Positions 1 through 12,959 of a stretch of DNA of 64,000 nucleotides are shown piece by piece. Location of the stretch: NCBI GenBank assembly GCA_025526915.1, contig JAHLKH010000008.1, positions 62,001-126,000 on the forward strand, written 5' to 3'. The stretch is from Entophlyctis helioformis. Lineage: Eukaryota > Chytridiomycota > Chytridiomycetes > Chytridiales > Chytriomycetaceae. How positions within the stretch are numbered: the first letter of the stretch is position 1; each line of letters starts with the position of its first letter. Position numbers and translations under genes: made by a program. The notes beneath the pieces were generated by a model, which saw only the letters and a list, made by a program, of their open reading frames with translations, was not told where the DNA came from and ran no database searches.

Positions 1-1541
1 GTAATGGCGAGATGAACGCGTCGTCTGTCGTCACATCGTCGTGCATACCAGGACAATGAGAACCATGACAGTCAGTCGCAAACGCAGCGAGTCAGGAATG
101 CAAACTTACTGGCTGAAAAGCACAAGCATGGCATCCATAACCTTGTCAAACAACCATTCTGGATGGTAAACCAAGGGCATCTGATCTGCTAGTGCAGGCG
201 AAAATGGCAAGGCAGTGATAATAGCCGCACCAAGCGACTGATGCGTAGCAGCAGCGCCTGTCCAGCCTGGGCCTACACCAAGACCAAGCTTTCTACCAAG
301 CGTCTGTAGATAGCCGCGCTTTGATTAGCTGGCAGCAGCCCAACTTGAATCACCGTTGCCATTTGACACTTGCCAGGAACTGACGTGTATGGTGCAAGGA
401 CGGATCACTGAGCACGACGCTATTGTCGAATGATCCAAAAATATGCTCGGCCATGCCACAAGCAAGCCTTTCCACTTCGGTTGTGGAGACGCCGTCTTGC
501 GACGTGCTTGCATATAGACTGTCCAGCATGCGAATGTATGCAGACTCGGCTTGCACCCAAACGGCCTTTGATGCCGATCTGTAGATGCACACATGTTGTC
601 ACGGTCAGGCCAGTATTCAGCAGGTTCATGTGGAACGTGGCACAGACAAGACCTACTCATCCAGAGCCTTGACAAAGCGAAAGAGAGACAATCCACTGTG
701 CAGCGACTTGGCGGCATCCTGAAGCATGGAGGTCCTGCGCTGCGGTTGCACGCGGCCGATGGCTTCAACAGTAGATAACAGGTGTGTTAGGGAACAGATT
801 GATGCGGCCAGCATAACCGGCAGGCCAGATCTGCGCACCAGACACGAGCAGCCACCCCATGGCCAGGAATTGGGCGATGCGGACTTGCCACTCTGGCGAA
901 TTCCAGCCGCTGCCGACGAGAGCAGCCAGGTGATCGCAGGCATACAGAACCAGGTCCCGAGGGCTCCCGCAAGCTGATCCAATGCGACCCAAGATGCATG
1001 TGGCCAGATCTATGGCTTTCAACCGGCTGTCTCTGGCATCAATCCTGACTGCTGATTCACTGACACCGTCGTCGTCGTTGTCGTCATCTTGCTCGATCAA
1101 GCTGCCAAACGAGCCAGTGAGGAGCATCGCCGCATCCCATGCATGGTCGTTCTCATCCAGCCAGTCCTGTCGAGCCATCCAGGCAAGGTTGGCTGTCCGT
1201 GCAAGCAATGCTCGCAACCACTGCGGTTTAACGATTCTCACCTTGACGGCTTTGTCGTGCTCAGACAGGGCAGTGTCCAGCGCAACAAGAAACTCGACGG
1301 TGTCCTTTAGTGGTGCTGGCAACGCAGCCGACGCAACCGACCCAGCCAGCTGTGCAACAATCCGAGTGTCGGCCATCGTCGCAAGGTTGGCTGCGAGATC
1401 TCGTCCAGATCGTTTGAATGCTGCAAGTTGGCCGGTTGAGTCAAGAGCTGCATGGTCGGCAGCAGCCTGTGCGGCCGGTGCGGTGCTGGGCACGGCTGCC
1501 TCGTCACGCTCTCGCCATCTACCTTGCCATCTCCCTCGCAT
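1..1541 (-). CDS. Uncharacterised helical-repeat-like protein (3' end beyond the window)
   Basis: I do not recognise this gene. It is read leftwards and cut by the window edge. A long exon (about 1541 to 790) encodes a Leu/Ala-rich, probably all-helical protein with an acidic linker (EQDDDNDDDG). A one-base frame break near 790 (a CCC run) leads into the continuation LLSTVEAIGRVQPQRR. An intron runs from donor GTAGGT at 656 to acceptor CTACAG at 579. The next exon reads SASKAVWVQAESAYIRMLDS, and a later one, containing MPLVYHPEWLFDKVMDAML, ends at donor GTAAGT (109). The helical spacing suggests HEAT/ARM-like repeats, but no family motif is visible. The start is uncertain. An ATG at 1541 abuts the longest PET127 start at 1540, so one of the two genes must begin further in (MADTRIVAQ near 1373 is an alternative here). 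Confidence 0.5.
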
Positions 1542-4026
1542 GCGCCATAGCCAAGGTCGCTTCTCCACAGACGCAAAGCCATCCACAGGCAGCTGGTACG
1601 AGAGCGTCTTGGCCAACAGTCAAAATGGCAAACAGTCGACGTACGACGACGACGACGACGGTGTGCCGACTGCAGGCACTGAAGCGAAGCCGAAAAAGAG
1701 CAGGCGCAGCAAGGCGAGGGTCGGTACCGTTGCCATGTCGGATTCTGAAAAGTCACGACCAAACGGCTCGGAAAGCACGCGAAGCCAGACCAGTCTGCGC
1801 GGCCCAAGGACGACCGATCCTGTTCTGCACGAGCTGTTGCCAGCACATTTTAACTACACATGTAAGCGCAAGAGCCATCGTAACCACAAGCAAGTGCGGG
1901 AACTTACGGGCTCGTGTGTGACTGGTGTGTGACTGGGGCATGGCGCAACTTGCATTTGCACCGTAGCTCTCAACCAGGCAGAGAGTGAGCTAGCACCGCG
2001 TCTTGCTCACGGACTCGAACGTGTATTGTTCAGGTATGAAAATGGCAGGTGCATCCTGTATGCATGTATGCATGCATACCTGCCATGGATTGGGCGGGGG
2101 CTGGGCGCTAAGCAAACACTCGCATTTCACGGTCCGGTCGCAGTCCAGGTCCAGTATTGATGAGAGATCCGCGGACGCGAACGTTCAACTTTAGCAATGA
2201 CATTTACCGCATCCCGAACCCTAAAAGCTTTGACTTTTCAAGACTGTCATCGTATGTGACGGCATCCGAGGACAAGGTGTGTCTCAAGCTGTGCATGGAT
2301 GAGGGATCTTCAAAGAAAGCCAGCACGATGCCTGCTCATTGTCTGCTTCTGGTAGTGCTGATGCCACTTGATGCATTGCAGGTTCTGCAAGGAATGGCAC
2401 TGGAGCATGGGCAAAAGTACTACGCTTCGACCTCATCCATCACCACCGTTCTTTCCAAGATCATATTGGCTATCTCGGGTATGCGGCCGCTCAACCTCGA
2501 CAGGTTGACAATGCCGTTCATGTCGCAATCCGCAGCACAGACCACGAGCTCGCGAGGTCCAACAGGCGTCATTCTGCGGTATAATGACGGCGTGTACGGT
2601 GTCGATATGTACAAGCGAGGCGACTCTCCCACAGTGCTTATGGAATTGGTGAGCAGACATCCTGTAATTGTTGCTGGTTGATGTGCCGTAGTGGGCATGA
2701 GTGAATGCATGCTAACGCTGGGCGATCTAGGGACGTGTTGTGGAAAAGATGCTTTGCACTGATACGCCGATATTCAAGTCGTATCTCAACAATGGCATTG
2801 GGCTCGACGAGCTGAACAAAGACCAGCCTGATGTGTTCCACTTTGCCAAGGTGATGTTTAGATTTTGCAACCACTGCGGCAGCGCCAAGCAGCTACTAAC
2901 GCATCAATCTCCGTTTCCGCAGGCCGAGGGATTTCTGCTGAGAGCGCAGATTGACTGCCAGCATCCAGCACTTCCAGGGAAGACTTTTGACTTGAAAACT
3001 CGCGCAACCCTCGCCATTCGGATGGATCAAGAAAACTATGAGGCAAGGCGTCATGAATGGTGCTCTGTTCTAATCGATGCTGTACACGTTCAGCAAGGCT
3101 GACTCGTGTCCTTATGATGGCTAGTCCAACTTGGGCTATAGGCTCCGGAAACTGACTGGGCTGTACGAGTCGTTTGAGCGCGAGTACTACGACATGCTGC
3201 GATCTGCGCTGCTCAAGTACAGGTCTGTGTGCGCGTACCGATGGTTGAGGGCAAAGAGTCAGACAGCTGACACACGAGTACTTGCGATGGCGCATACAGT
3301 TTGCAAGTTCGTATTGGCAACATGGACGGCATCTTCGTTTGCTACCATAATACTGCGGAGATGTTTGGGTTCCAATATGTCCCGCTTGAGGACATGGACC
3401 ACGATCTCTTTGGCAACTCTGTGTTTGCTCAGCAATGCTTTGCCGGATCTCTGCAGCTGCTGCGGCGAGTGTTTGACGCGGCCACGCTCGAGTTTCCTGG
3501 AAGAGATGTCAAGCTCATGTTTTCAGCACCAAAGGAGCAGGTGAGGATCACAGACGTGGCGATTGTTTTGTGCCCGTGCTGGAGAAGCGGGCATCGTGAG
3601 CATGTAGCTAACGCTAGGAATCCATGGGCAATAACAGAAACTCGGGTGTTACGTTTTGGCCAAGAAAGAGGGTGCACAGTTGGACGTTTGGGACGAATCC
3701 AAGATCCTCAAGTTCACCATTGAGACCAGATCCATTATCAACGGGTTTGAGGTGAACGGGCTTCCGTTTGTGCAGGACATCGAGACAGATCGTGGCGACT
3801 CCAGTACTCGATCGCAACAAGCACAGCCAAGGCGTCGCAGTATCGGCAACTCGACGAAAGATACACCAAGGTTGCAACCCGCACCAACATGGACTTTTTC
3901 ATCCGCAACCTCCGTCGCAATTCCACGTTTGAAGATGACGACAGTGCTGACACGGAAGACGAGGACGAAGGTGAAGGCGCTGCAATGGACGATGTTGACG
4001 CGATGATGGCGTCACAGAAAAGTTGA
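1540..4026 (+). CDS. PET127: Pet127-like mitochondrial RNA degradation factor
   Basis: Pet127 family proteins act at the mitochondrial inner membrane in RNA 5' processing and turnover. Family blocks appear in order: LAHGLERVLF, RDPRTRTFNF, DIYRIPNPKSFDFSRL, QKYYASTSS, MRPLNLDRL, FLLRAQIDCQHP, TFDLKTRA, YESFEREYYDML, VRIGNMDGIFVCYHN, MFGFQYVPLEDMDHDLFG and FTIETRSIINGFEVN. About eight exons are joined by short introns, for example 1862-1993 (GTAAGC...GCTAG). The acceptor before RDPRTR does not fit the reading phase cleanly. A one-base deletion near 3797 breaks the frame before WRLQYSIATST, after which an acidic tail runs to TGA 4024-4026. The N-terminus is uncertain: ATG 1540 gives a presequence-like start containing RFST, whereas ATG 1735 gives a hydrophilic start. 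Confidence 0.85.
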
Positions 4027-4097
4027 TGCAGACGAATAGCATGTTATAATCCAGTCATTGGCAGATTCATTGGCAGAACAGTCAGGCATGCAAGCAA

Positions 4098-6494
4098 TTA
4101 GTTTTCGTCGTTGTTGGCCGCATCAGTGGAGGCAGATGCGTTTTGCTTGCGTCGCTTTGAGCCCTCGACGATATCGTGCTTGCGCTTGAGTTGCCGATTG
4201 TCAAAGGAAGACACGGTCTTGATGGTGTCGCGCTCAAGAGGTCTCTTGCGCAGGTTCTTCTTCATGTTCTTGCTGGGCTTCTTAAGCTCAAGCATCCAGT
4301 CAGGCACATCACAGCCCGACTCCTTCATGACATTGACAATGCTAGTGCGAGTGCAATGATGCAAGATCAGCGAAAGCTTGAATGGAAAGGAGGCATGCGA
4401 GCATGTGAAGCGGTCGTACCTCTTGAGATATGGCGCATCTTCTTTGGTAAAGTAGGTGATTGCCTCACCCTGGCGGCCTGCACGTCCAGTGCGACCAATG
4501 CGATGCACGTAGCTCTGGATTGTCTGCGGAAAGTCGTAGTTGATCACCAGGTTGACGCCTTTGAAGTCGATACCACGCGCCATAAGCTCCGTGGCAATGA
4601 GAACCCAGATCTTGCCGCGTCTAAAGTTTTGCACAATCGCGTCACGCTGGGCTTGAGTGCGCTCAGAGTGAATGACATCAACGTTGATGCCGTCGTACAC
4701 GAGCTCATGGAAGAGCTCCTTGGCGCGATCAATCGACTGCACAAAGATTAGAACGGGAGGCCGCATGCCTTCTTGGATCAACTGTCGGATCGCAATCAGC
4801 TTGCCCTCCTCTTGGCCAACAAAGAGAAGCTTCTGGTTGATAGTCTCTGTTGCTCCGTTTCTGGCATCATCCAGAGCGGCATTGGTGAGTGGTTGCCAGA
4901 CATGCCAAGTCAAGAAGCAATGTCTGCGAGGTCGGTCTCACTTGGTGCCAATCACAATTCGAATGGGATCCTTCATGAACGTCTTGGCCAGCTGTTCGAC
5001 ACCAGATGGAATGGTTGCACTGAACAGTGACTTTTGAAGACTTGTCGAAGTGCACGATGCAAAGATCCCGTCCACCTGTTCCAAAAAGCCCAGCTCGAGA
5101 AGCTTGTCGGCCTCGTCAAGGACCAAATGCCGGACACTGGCCATGCCAAAAAAGCCATGTTAGCAATCTTGAATACACGTACCATGTGCGAATGGTTGAT
5201 GGTGCGGAAAGGCATACTTGTCAAGCTTGATGGATTCGTTCTGAATCGCAGCCATTAGGCGAAGAGGCGTGCTGATCAGAATATCTGTAAGGAAGAGGTA
5301 AGATCATGCATGTTCAGTCAGTCCGCGGCCAGAGTCCCATCGAAGCCATTGACTAGAAAGCGGCGACTGACCAAACGTGCGGAGTGATGCAGCAACATTC
5401 GCGTTTGACACGTTTGAAGCCTTGGTGAGCACGCAAGTCTTGAATGGCTTTCCAACACTCAGCTTCTTGAGCTCACGATAAATCTGCAATGCAGGGTAGA
5501 TTGAGAGCCTGTATCAGCCGCTTGGATATCGACAGAGACTATCCATCAAGATGGCAGGATGGCTTGCCTGCTGTGCCAGTTCGCGTGTTGGTGTGATGAT
5601 CAGTGCACGGAAGCCTTCCTTTGCGGGACCCTTGAGGTCGTGTAGGATAGGAAGCAAAAATGCAAGCGTCTTTCCCGAGCCAGTTGGGGCACATGCCATG
5701 ACCTCGCGTCCCTGTTTGCGTGCAGATGCGCGTAAGGAATGCGACACAGAAAGAATGTGCGAGGCCACAACCAAGCGTCTGGACAAGCCTGGACACACAT
5801 GGAGCATGATGGGAACAGACTGCATCTGGATCGGCGTGGGTTTCAGATAGCTTGATTCGAGCAGATTGCGACGCAAGTACGATCGCAGCTTAAATCTGCT
5901 CAGGAGCAAGCAAGCGTCTGTCAGAGATCATCATTGTCGGAGCAGATTGTTACGATCGACAGCGCCAGCCACCTACCGATCGCACAGCTCCGTAAAACTC
6001 TGGAAAGGAAATGGAATATCTGTGCCGTAGACCTTGATGTTGTGCTGCTTTCTCCAAGCGTTTGCCTGCGCGTGCCATGGAAGAGTGTCAGCATTGACAT
6101 TCATGCAGCTTCTCGCTATCGGGCTTACGGCATCCTCCGTCTCGATAGCAGACAGGTCGGCATTCTCGAACTGATTGTTGGACGCAGCAGAGGCGGCTGC
6201 AGACGTTGGGGTTGCAGGCTGCCTGTCGACAGCCGCGTTGCCTTGCTCGCCAAAGAAGTCGAGCTCGGCGGAAACGTTGGCAGCCAACGAGTCTGGAAGA
6301 GCAGACTGTGCGCCAGGCTGTGCAGAAGGCAGAGAGAGCGCAGGGTTAGCGCATTGACGGTATTACCACCAGCAGGGTATGCGTCCATGATCAGCATCGT
6401 CCATGTAACTCACCGCCTGGAAAACATCAAAGTCCCGTTGGTACTTGGTCTTGTTGAACTTTGCGCCAGCCCCGAGAACCCGAAACAGATCCAT
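4098..6494 (-). CDS. ROK1: DEAD-box ATP-dependent RNA helicase Rok1 (DDX52 type)
   Basis: Rok1 is a nucleolar helicase needed for early 18S rRNA processing in the small-subunit processome. The start [13 protein letters not shown] matches the short Rok1-type N-terminus. Then follow the Q-motif region ([14 protein letters not shown]), Walker A (APTGSGKT), motif Ia (PTRELAQQ), the DEAD box ([14 protein letters not shown]), motif III (SAT), [14 protein letters not shown] and motif VI ([13 protein letters not shown]). A Lys/Arg-rich tail precedes the stop at 4098. There are several short introns; one interrupts the C-terminal part around 4350-4415, between YLKR and [10 protein letters not shown]. 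The set of motifs looks complete and no break was seen. Its 5' side faces a 520-base interval before PEX7, which lies on the same strand. Confidence 0.93.
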
Positions 6495-6547
6495 GACTAT
6501 GGATGTACTGTCGTTATGGTCAGAGCAGGTCGTCGTTTCCAGGCGGA

Positions 6548-6817
6548 TCAGCATGCAGCGGCCTCAGCCAGGCCGCCAGACACCATTCGGCATTCATCGT
6601 CACTCACACTCGCTGCAATTCGGGAAGCCAAAAAAAAAATCTGCAAATGCTCATCATGCTTGAAAGTCACCCGCTGATTGGCTGGGTCCTTGATGCGAAC
6701 ACCGTGCAAGGTGAAGAGCTGGCACTGCGGACACCCGCTGGTGGCCCTCATGTTCTCACTGTGGCGAATGATCGTTGGACACTGGTCTCTCAACCACACG
6801 GCATCAAAGCATTTCAT
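6548..6817 (-). CDS. Small ORF of unknown function (doubtful)
   Basis: This 89-codon reading frame is the only notable one between ROK1 and PEX7 (6495-7012). It reads AVWLRDQCPTIIRHSENM, then CPQCQLFTLHGVRIKDP, and is open upstream of its ATG. WLRDxCP with a later CxxC recalls the N-terminal zinc-binding region of gamma-butyrobetaine/trimethyllysine dioxygenases, but the spacing does not really fit and no catalytic domain follows. A run of ten T inside the frame is unusual for coding sequence here. It may be a fragment, an exon of an unseen gene, or chance. Confidence 0.2.
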   Translation of the reverse strand: MKCFDAVWLRDQCPTIIRHSENMRATSGCPQCQLFTLHGVRIKDPANQRVTFKHDEHLQIFFLASRIAASVSDDECRMVSGGLAEAAAC

Positions 6818-7012
6818 GATGGCATTCAGCCACGTCCAAGATCGACTTGTTGAGCCAAGAAGCCCCTCTTATCGGCCAAACAGTCACACTCTTGTAGATG
6901 GCATACTCGCAGACATGCGTCGGCCACTGACTGGTCGCTCATGCTCACCGCCGAATTTCAGGCCATGATACGATATCATATGATATGCTGGTCAATCAAA
7001 AGGTGTTCTACT

Positions 7013-8388
7013 TCATTGGGCCTGGAAAACATGGATGAATTCATCCCAGCCACATGTAGCCACTTGGTTCGGAGTAAACACAGAAAAGTCGAGGCCAAGC
7101 ACAAACTCTGAGTGGTCATGATGGGCATGTGTCAGGCGGTTGCCCTGGCGGCCAAGGTCCCAGAAACGCGCCGTCATATCGTACGACACGGAGCCGATCA
7201 GGTTGGCCTGGTGAGGAGAGCTCTTGACGCGACGGACAGCATACTCGTGGTTGCCGATGACGGCGGCCTCGCGCTGGGGGAAGCGCAGATCCCACATTTT
7301 GATTGTGGTGTCGACCGATCCCGTGAAAATAGTGTCCTTTTGATACTTTGCCCAGTCCAAGGCAAGCACCTCGGCCTGATGTGCGCGAATCGTCTGGACA
7401 GATCGCGGTTGCCGGACATCCCAAATGCGAACCGTCTCGTCGCCTGCAGAAGCAAACACGTCCGCATGTGTTGGCGACCAGGCTGTCTGGTAGATGCATC
7501 CAATGTGCTCTTGCCATGTTCGCAAAGAGTTGGGCATTTCTGGACTCCACTGGATCACCAAAACAGACCATCAGATCAGATCCTGCCAAGGTGCACATGA
7601 AAGGATGCATGCAGTCACTCCCTATAACGCACCAGTTTGATAGAATAGTCCCAAGATCCAGTCACAAACGTGTCTTTGCGAACCAGGTTCCAGTTGATGG
7701 AGAACACCTCGCGCTTATGCTCAGACCAGTTCCTGACGGGAAAGTCCTACACCGCATTGGCCATCAGCAAACCGGCGATTCGATACTCGCAAGTATTGAC
7801 TGCATAAACACTGCAGATTGCACTCACAGGCATCGTCAAGTCCCAAAGCTTGATTGATCCATCACCGCTGCTTGTTGCGATCTGGTTCTCGTGCACTTCG
7901 CTCCAAGCGCAGTCAAAGAGGCCGTCCTGTGCGTCATAGCTGCCGGGACATGGATCAAGATCCAGCAGGTCAGGGGGACGTTTGGCATGCCAGCCTGGTG
8001 GCGATATGCACATATTGACACCTACACTTGCTCGGCACGGATGCCGCCGTCGCCCAGAGCAAGAGGAGCACCATTGGCAAGCTGGAGGATCCACAACCGG
8101 CCGTTGCCAGCAATGCCAAAGTTGGCTGCCGATGCACAGGCCAGCCTGTTTTCAAAGAAGGGACTGAACTCGACCTGTGACCGTCGACACATGCGGCAAG
8201 CGAGTCGGCCCATGTGATTGTGCAAGAGCCAGGACAAGAACGGTGGGTGAGTGAGTGACTACGTCAAGCCGGGTCAAGCCAAGCTGGGCCAGGCCAAGAG
8301 ACTGATTATGGTGGTGGTGCAGCAGCTGGAATCGAAGCTGGTGGCTCCTTACAGAGTAGCCGCTGAAGCCTGCTGTCCGGAACCTCAT
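7013..8388 (-). CDS. PEX7: Peroxin 7, PTS2 receptor (WD40 protein)
   Basis: Pex7 binds type-2 peroxisomal targeting signals and carries cargo such as thiolase to the import machinery. The start MRFRTAGFSGYS is spliced (donor GTAAGG, acceptor CACAG) to VEFSPFFENRLACAS and NFGIAGNGRLW, which is the typical Pex7 N-terminus. WD repeats follow: DGLFDCAWSEVHENQIAT, DGSIKLWDL, RNWSEHKREVFSINWN, GDETVRIWDVRQP, DTTIKMWDLRFP, YDMTARFWDL and GWDEFIHVFQ. At least three further introns break the middle. The size matches the family, at about 320 residues. A second in-frame ATG lies 18 bases upstream (8406); 8388 fits homologues better. Its start is only 82 bases from the divergent SOSS-B-like gene. Confidence 0.92.
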
Positions 8389-8470
8389 ATGCGGAGGTGT
8401 GGCCATTACGAAGTTTGCGTTCCGAAAGGCAACTTGAGCCAGCGTTGAGATTGAACGTTACCGCGGCAAC

Positions 8471-9434
8471 ATGCAACGTCAGGCTGAGCCAGGCCATAAC
8501 CCGAATGTTGTTCTACGGCCGATAGCAGCTCTGCTTCCGGGCATGGCAGATGTGGCAGTCACCTGCATCATCATTGACAAGCGTATGTCCGTCGAGTTGA
8601 CGTGGCTGCTGTGGAGGCTTGCGCTGACCGTGAATGGAACGACCGTTTGGCACAGGCGATGTTCCCGACCCAACCACCTACGGCCCACTCTGGACATTCT
8701 GGGTCGGCGATGCGAGTGGCTCGATCGTCATGGTCGTGTGGGGGGATCTCTACAGCAAGCTGAATCCAGGTGGGCCTGCAAATGCAGATCCGCCCTTGAC
8801 TGCCGAATGGCTGACAGCGCAGTGACTGCAGGAGACATGATCAGGATAACCGGAGGGTATAGTGCGCCGATTCTGACGCAGCACTGTCGCTTGAAGCTAA
8901 ACGCAAGCTCAACCTCAAACAGGAAAGTGCAGATGCATTCAGGACGACTGCAGTTGTCCATCAACGCACGGCGAGCACAGCTGACGCGGTTTGGCGAGTA
9001 AGTCGATCACTGAAGCCTGATCGATTGCCACAACTCATTCTAACAAATGGATTCGACGAATGCTGTCAGAGACCAGATGCCGTTCAAGGACAGGCCATTT
9101 TTGTCACACCTGCATTGGGAAGAAGGAGACAATGGTGCCTGGGTAAGCTGGCTGCCTCGCCATATGTGGGTCATTGAAGCCATCCTTGCACTGACGGATC
9201 GTCATCAACAGCACTCGACCGGTGAATTGGCGTTTCACCACTGGGTGAGCGGCGTTGCAGAAACGATGCATGGATGATGTGCGTTCTAACCAGCAACAGT
9301 CCGACATGCCACAAGGACAACATGGAGCACCATCTCAGAGATTCGGGCATCGCTCAGGCGGATGGGGTGGTCGTGGTGGTAGCTTTGGCAGTAAAGGCGG
9401 CGAATCCAATCCAAAAAGACAGCGTCATAACTGA
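8471..9434 (+). CDS. SOSS-B/hSSB-type single-stranded DNA-binding OB-fold protein
   Basis: The product resembles SOSS complex subunit B (NABP/hSSB), which binds single-stranded DNA in damage signalling. Exon 1 contains IAALLPGMADVAVTCIIIDK, like the LKPGLKNLNLIFIVLE start of the fold. Later exons contain TFWVGDASGSIVMVVWGD and AGDMIRITGGY, corresponding to the KVADKTGSINISVWDD and GDIIRLTKGY blocks. The tail is Gly/Arg rich (GGWGGRGGSFGSKGG) and ends PKRQRHN before TGA 9432-9434. Four or five short introns are likely; the clearest begin with GTAAGT near 9000, GTAAGC near 9144 and GTGAGC near 9245. The exon joins between 9000 and 9145 are not certain. Confidence 0.65.
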
Positions 9435-12400
9435 ATGAATCGTTGGGTCACGCTATTGCCAGTTTATGCAGGTAGCTCAGGGCCAAAGAACGACCAGGAC
9501 GGCTGGTTTGGGGGCAGCCGTAAGGTGATCATGGCAAAAACAGCATACCGTGCTGTTGCTGTCTATGATATCGTGCCCCAAGCATGCGATCATCACAATG
9601 TTGTTTAACCTACTTTCATAGTGAGATCATAGATAGGAGTTGATACTCCAGGATCTGTCGCTCGTTTGTCTGACACGGTTTGCCAAAAGACGACAGATGA
9701 GATAGACAGAGAATGTGCACTGCGCAGAACACAAGGCAGACAAAGGGGCTTTGGAGTTTGCCGCGAACGCAGAGTCGCTTTGAAGCTGTTGTTGGACTGG
9801 ATGGAATCAAGCAGGCCCGCCATGTCGACGATGGCATGGCAATACGCCGCATCCGTCGCATCCAGAGTGCATCCAGCGTTATTCTTGAACGAACTGGTCT
9901 CCTGAAGTTTATCATCCTGCATGGCATCCAATCCAAGAAACAGTCTCCATGCGGCAATGCTGGCTTTAGAGCACCAGCCACACCAGATTGCTCTTGGCCT
10001 GTGTTGATCGGTACTGGCTTATCGGCATGCTGATCTATGTGGCTTCACAGGTGCACCTGCAGAGGTTTGCATGCAATCCTTAAAGTCAGACACCAACGAC
10101 CGTTTCACGAAATGCAACTCTCCAAGAGAGAGAGTGATGGATCTGGAGGATTCCAGCAATCTATGCACGCATGCTCGCCTCGCCGCCCTACTTGCGAGCT
10201 TGTCCCTTCTTTCAAATCGCCTTTGTGACGACTACTTCTGCACTGGTGCTGTTGTGTTGTTAACAGCAATATTGCGAACTAGGTCTTGATCTGGTTGGCA
10301 GCCATCCATCGCTGCTCTACAGTCTGCATCGACCGAGCAGCGCAATCTGCCCGATTGATGTGCTCCGTAACTGGTTACTGCCAAAATGCAGTCTCTTGCT
10401 CAAGCAGCAATTGAGACGCGCAACAGTGTGCTCATTATCGCTGCACTTGGACAGTTGTACCGAGCAGTTGCAGCCTTGAGTCGTGTTGATAGGGTTGGAC
10501 AGAACTGTACCAGTTGGCACTTCAGATGCAATCCACACGTAACGCATCTGCGTGCTGTACTGTTGTTGACTTGAAAGACCGGTGTTCACAAAACCAACTG
10601 CCTTGCTGATTGCTGCCTTGATCGCATGTTTCCGTTAGTCTGCATCACAAGAATTGTTTGCATTTGGTGCAACAGCTGTAGCTGCTGACAACGCTATGAT
10701 GGTCTCGATAGGAATCGCCCAAAGACTCTGCAGGTCAGACTCAATTTGGTTGCTACGATCGTGTGTGTCGCAATGCAGCATCCCTCCATGGTCTCTGAAT
10801 GCTGAATGATGGCAATCGACAGAAGAGAGCCATTAACGTGAGGCAGCTAATGGACAATAGTTTGAAAACTGTCACAGTTGGTGCTGGGGATGCATCTGCT
10901 GGGTTGATCGACAAACCATCCTGTGACGCAACAACCAGATATGCCATCTGATATGCTACTGCTGTTTGCAACAGTGACAGGGGTCAATGCAGCCATCTGG
11001 ACTGACAAATGGTCTTGCACAGCATGATTGCGCAGGATCCTGATGTCGCACTCACACACGACTGTCTGACTTGCTCCCTGAACTTGCCAATGGTCTTCTG
11101 GTTGTCATTGAGAACAGCATTGGGGATTTGGCGACATGTTCAGCTACACATTGCATGGCCTGGAGTCGCAGACAGATGATGACAGAGCTAGAGATCCACA
11201 GTTCAGTCGGTACCTAACCCATTCGACAACAGGCCGAACTGACTCATGGTTGTCTGCCTCAAGGCAGGTGATGACTGAATCGCCTTCATGGCTGCCTTGA
11301 ACCGTAGCATTCCTTGTCGCTCATACAATTCTCTCGGCACTACAGTGCTCCCTCTTGCTTGTTCTCCAATGAGAGTATCTAACATCACTCTCGCGTTATT
11401 TGCATCTGTTACTTGCATGCATTTGTTTGTCACACTCTTCGCTGTTCAGATTGCCAATGTGTATGAGCGATACGATACGGATTGGTGCGATTCACATAAC
11501 ATCATCACGCCAAAGATGGCGAGCAAGATGTCGAGCCTTGCGCTTGCCTTTGCAATTCTTTCGACTGCATGCACGCCAAGTGATGGATTGCATCGTTTTA
11601 CTGGAAAAGTCGACTCCCAGAGTGTTTACTGGACCTGAAGATGTTGCATTTGGGTCGACAATGGTAGTTCTGTGGTCTAGAGAGTTACGGAAAACGCTGT
11701 CGATCAACAGTTGGCGAAGATGTTTGAGTGACAAATGCCATATGCGTCAAACCGGTAGCCAGGCAGCTGGGATGTCTGCTTGAAAACGTTTGGATGGAAC
11801 GGTTCGCATGCAGACAGTCGAGAGTGCATTCGTACGGTGTACCATGTGTGACATTGATCTGATGCTTTCGGCCGTACCCCAAGTTGTACACAAGGTACGC
11901 GTCCAGTTGTATGTCTGCATCGCAACCGTCGTTCTGCTGATTGTCTTGCGATGACATCTTGGCGTTAAGAAACAGAGATGTCGTAGAGAGCCCCAATCTG
12001 CTGGTGTGGCTGCAGAAATCAGTTGTCAGCAGACGGGTATCCAAAATCTGCTACGAAGATGGAGCTGCTGTGAATGTTCAATGAACGGCTTGCACTTTCA
12101 ACTGCGTTTCGACTGATTGGCGTGTTCAGGTTATGCTGATGGCATGACGCCAATCTATTGACCGGTCGATGAGTTAACCTACAAACATACAATAACCCAG
12201 TTTGTCACAATACACTGCAGCTGAACTTTCAGCTGTAAGAGAACGTCGAAGTGTTTGCAATGAATTGTTTTCGCAGGTTTCGCGGGGTATGCCGTTGCTG
12301 CAGCTGTGATTTTGTTATGGACAAGCGCTGGCAAACAGATTGCAACCATGCCACCATATCACGACCATCTGTGCTGTGTCCGCAAGTGTCTCTTGTTGCA

Positions 12401-12959
12401 ACTTTCATGAACAACGTTTGCAACAGCATCCACAACCAGCAAATGCATCGAGTCTGTCCACACTGAGTACATCAGATTCGATGTCTTGTCCGTGTCGATT
12501 GCTTCTGGGTCAGCACCGTCTGCTTGTCTATTAAGCCGTCCCACTCGCTGAATCTCCACAGGCGATGGTGGCATGGCTGGCACGCACCCTCAACAGTCGC
12601 CGATTCCAGTCACTTGGCCACTGCAACGTCGCCTCAAAACAACGACTACATTCGCTCAGATTGATGCACACAACAATATACTGCTGGTGCCTTGAAATGA
12701 ACAACAAAGTTCAAATCGTTGGCCAGTGGACGGTCAACACCACTGCGGAGTTCTCACGGACAGCCAGGTCGTCTTTGCTGGCAACCACTGTTCCTTGCCC
12801 AGCTATCCAAAGTCAACCAAGATCTCAACACAAGTCGGCTCACTTCAATCCACAAAACAGAGAAAACACAACAAGCAACAGACAAGACTGTATGACAACA
12901 GCAAAATCAAGCAGCAAAGAATGCACCAATCTCCATCCGTTGAAGACCAGATCAGGTTC
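9435..12959. other. Gene-poor, A+T-richer interval with weak open frames only
   Basis: No gene is supported across about 3.5 kb. Composition is visibly less G+C rich than the flanks. The longer open frames are mostly on the minus strand: 9605-9931, 10317-10589, 11203-11433 (FKAAMKAIQSSPALRQ), 11492-11734 and 11685-12044 (DIQLDAYLVYNLGYGRKH, with a sequon in NVTHGT). They share no frame, lack convincing splice joins and match no family I know. They could be exons of a fast-evolving minus-strand gene or the decayed continuation of the module gene at 13.2 kb. Confidence 0.4.
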
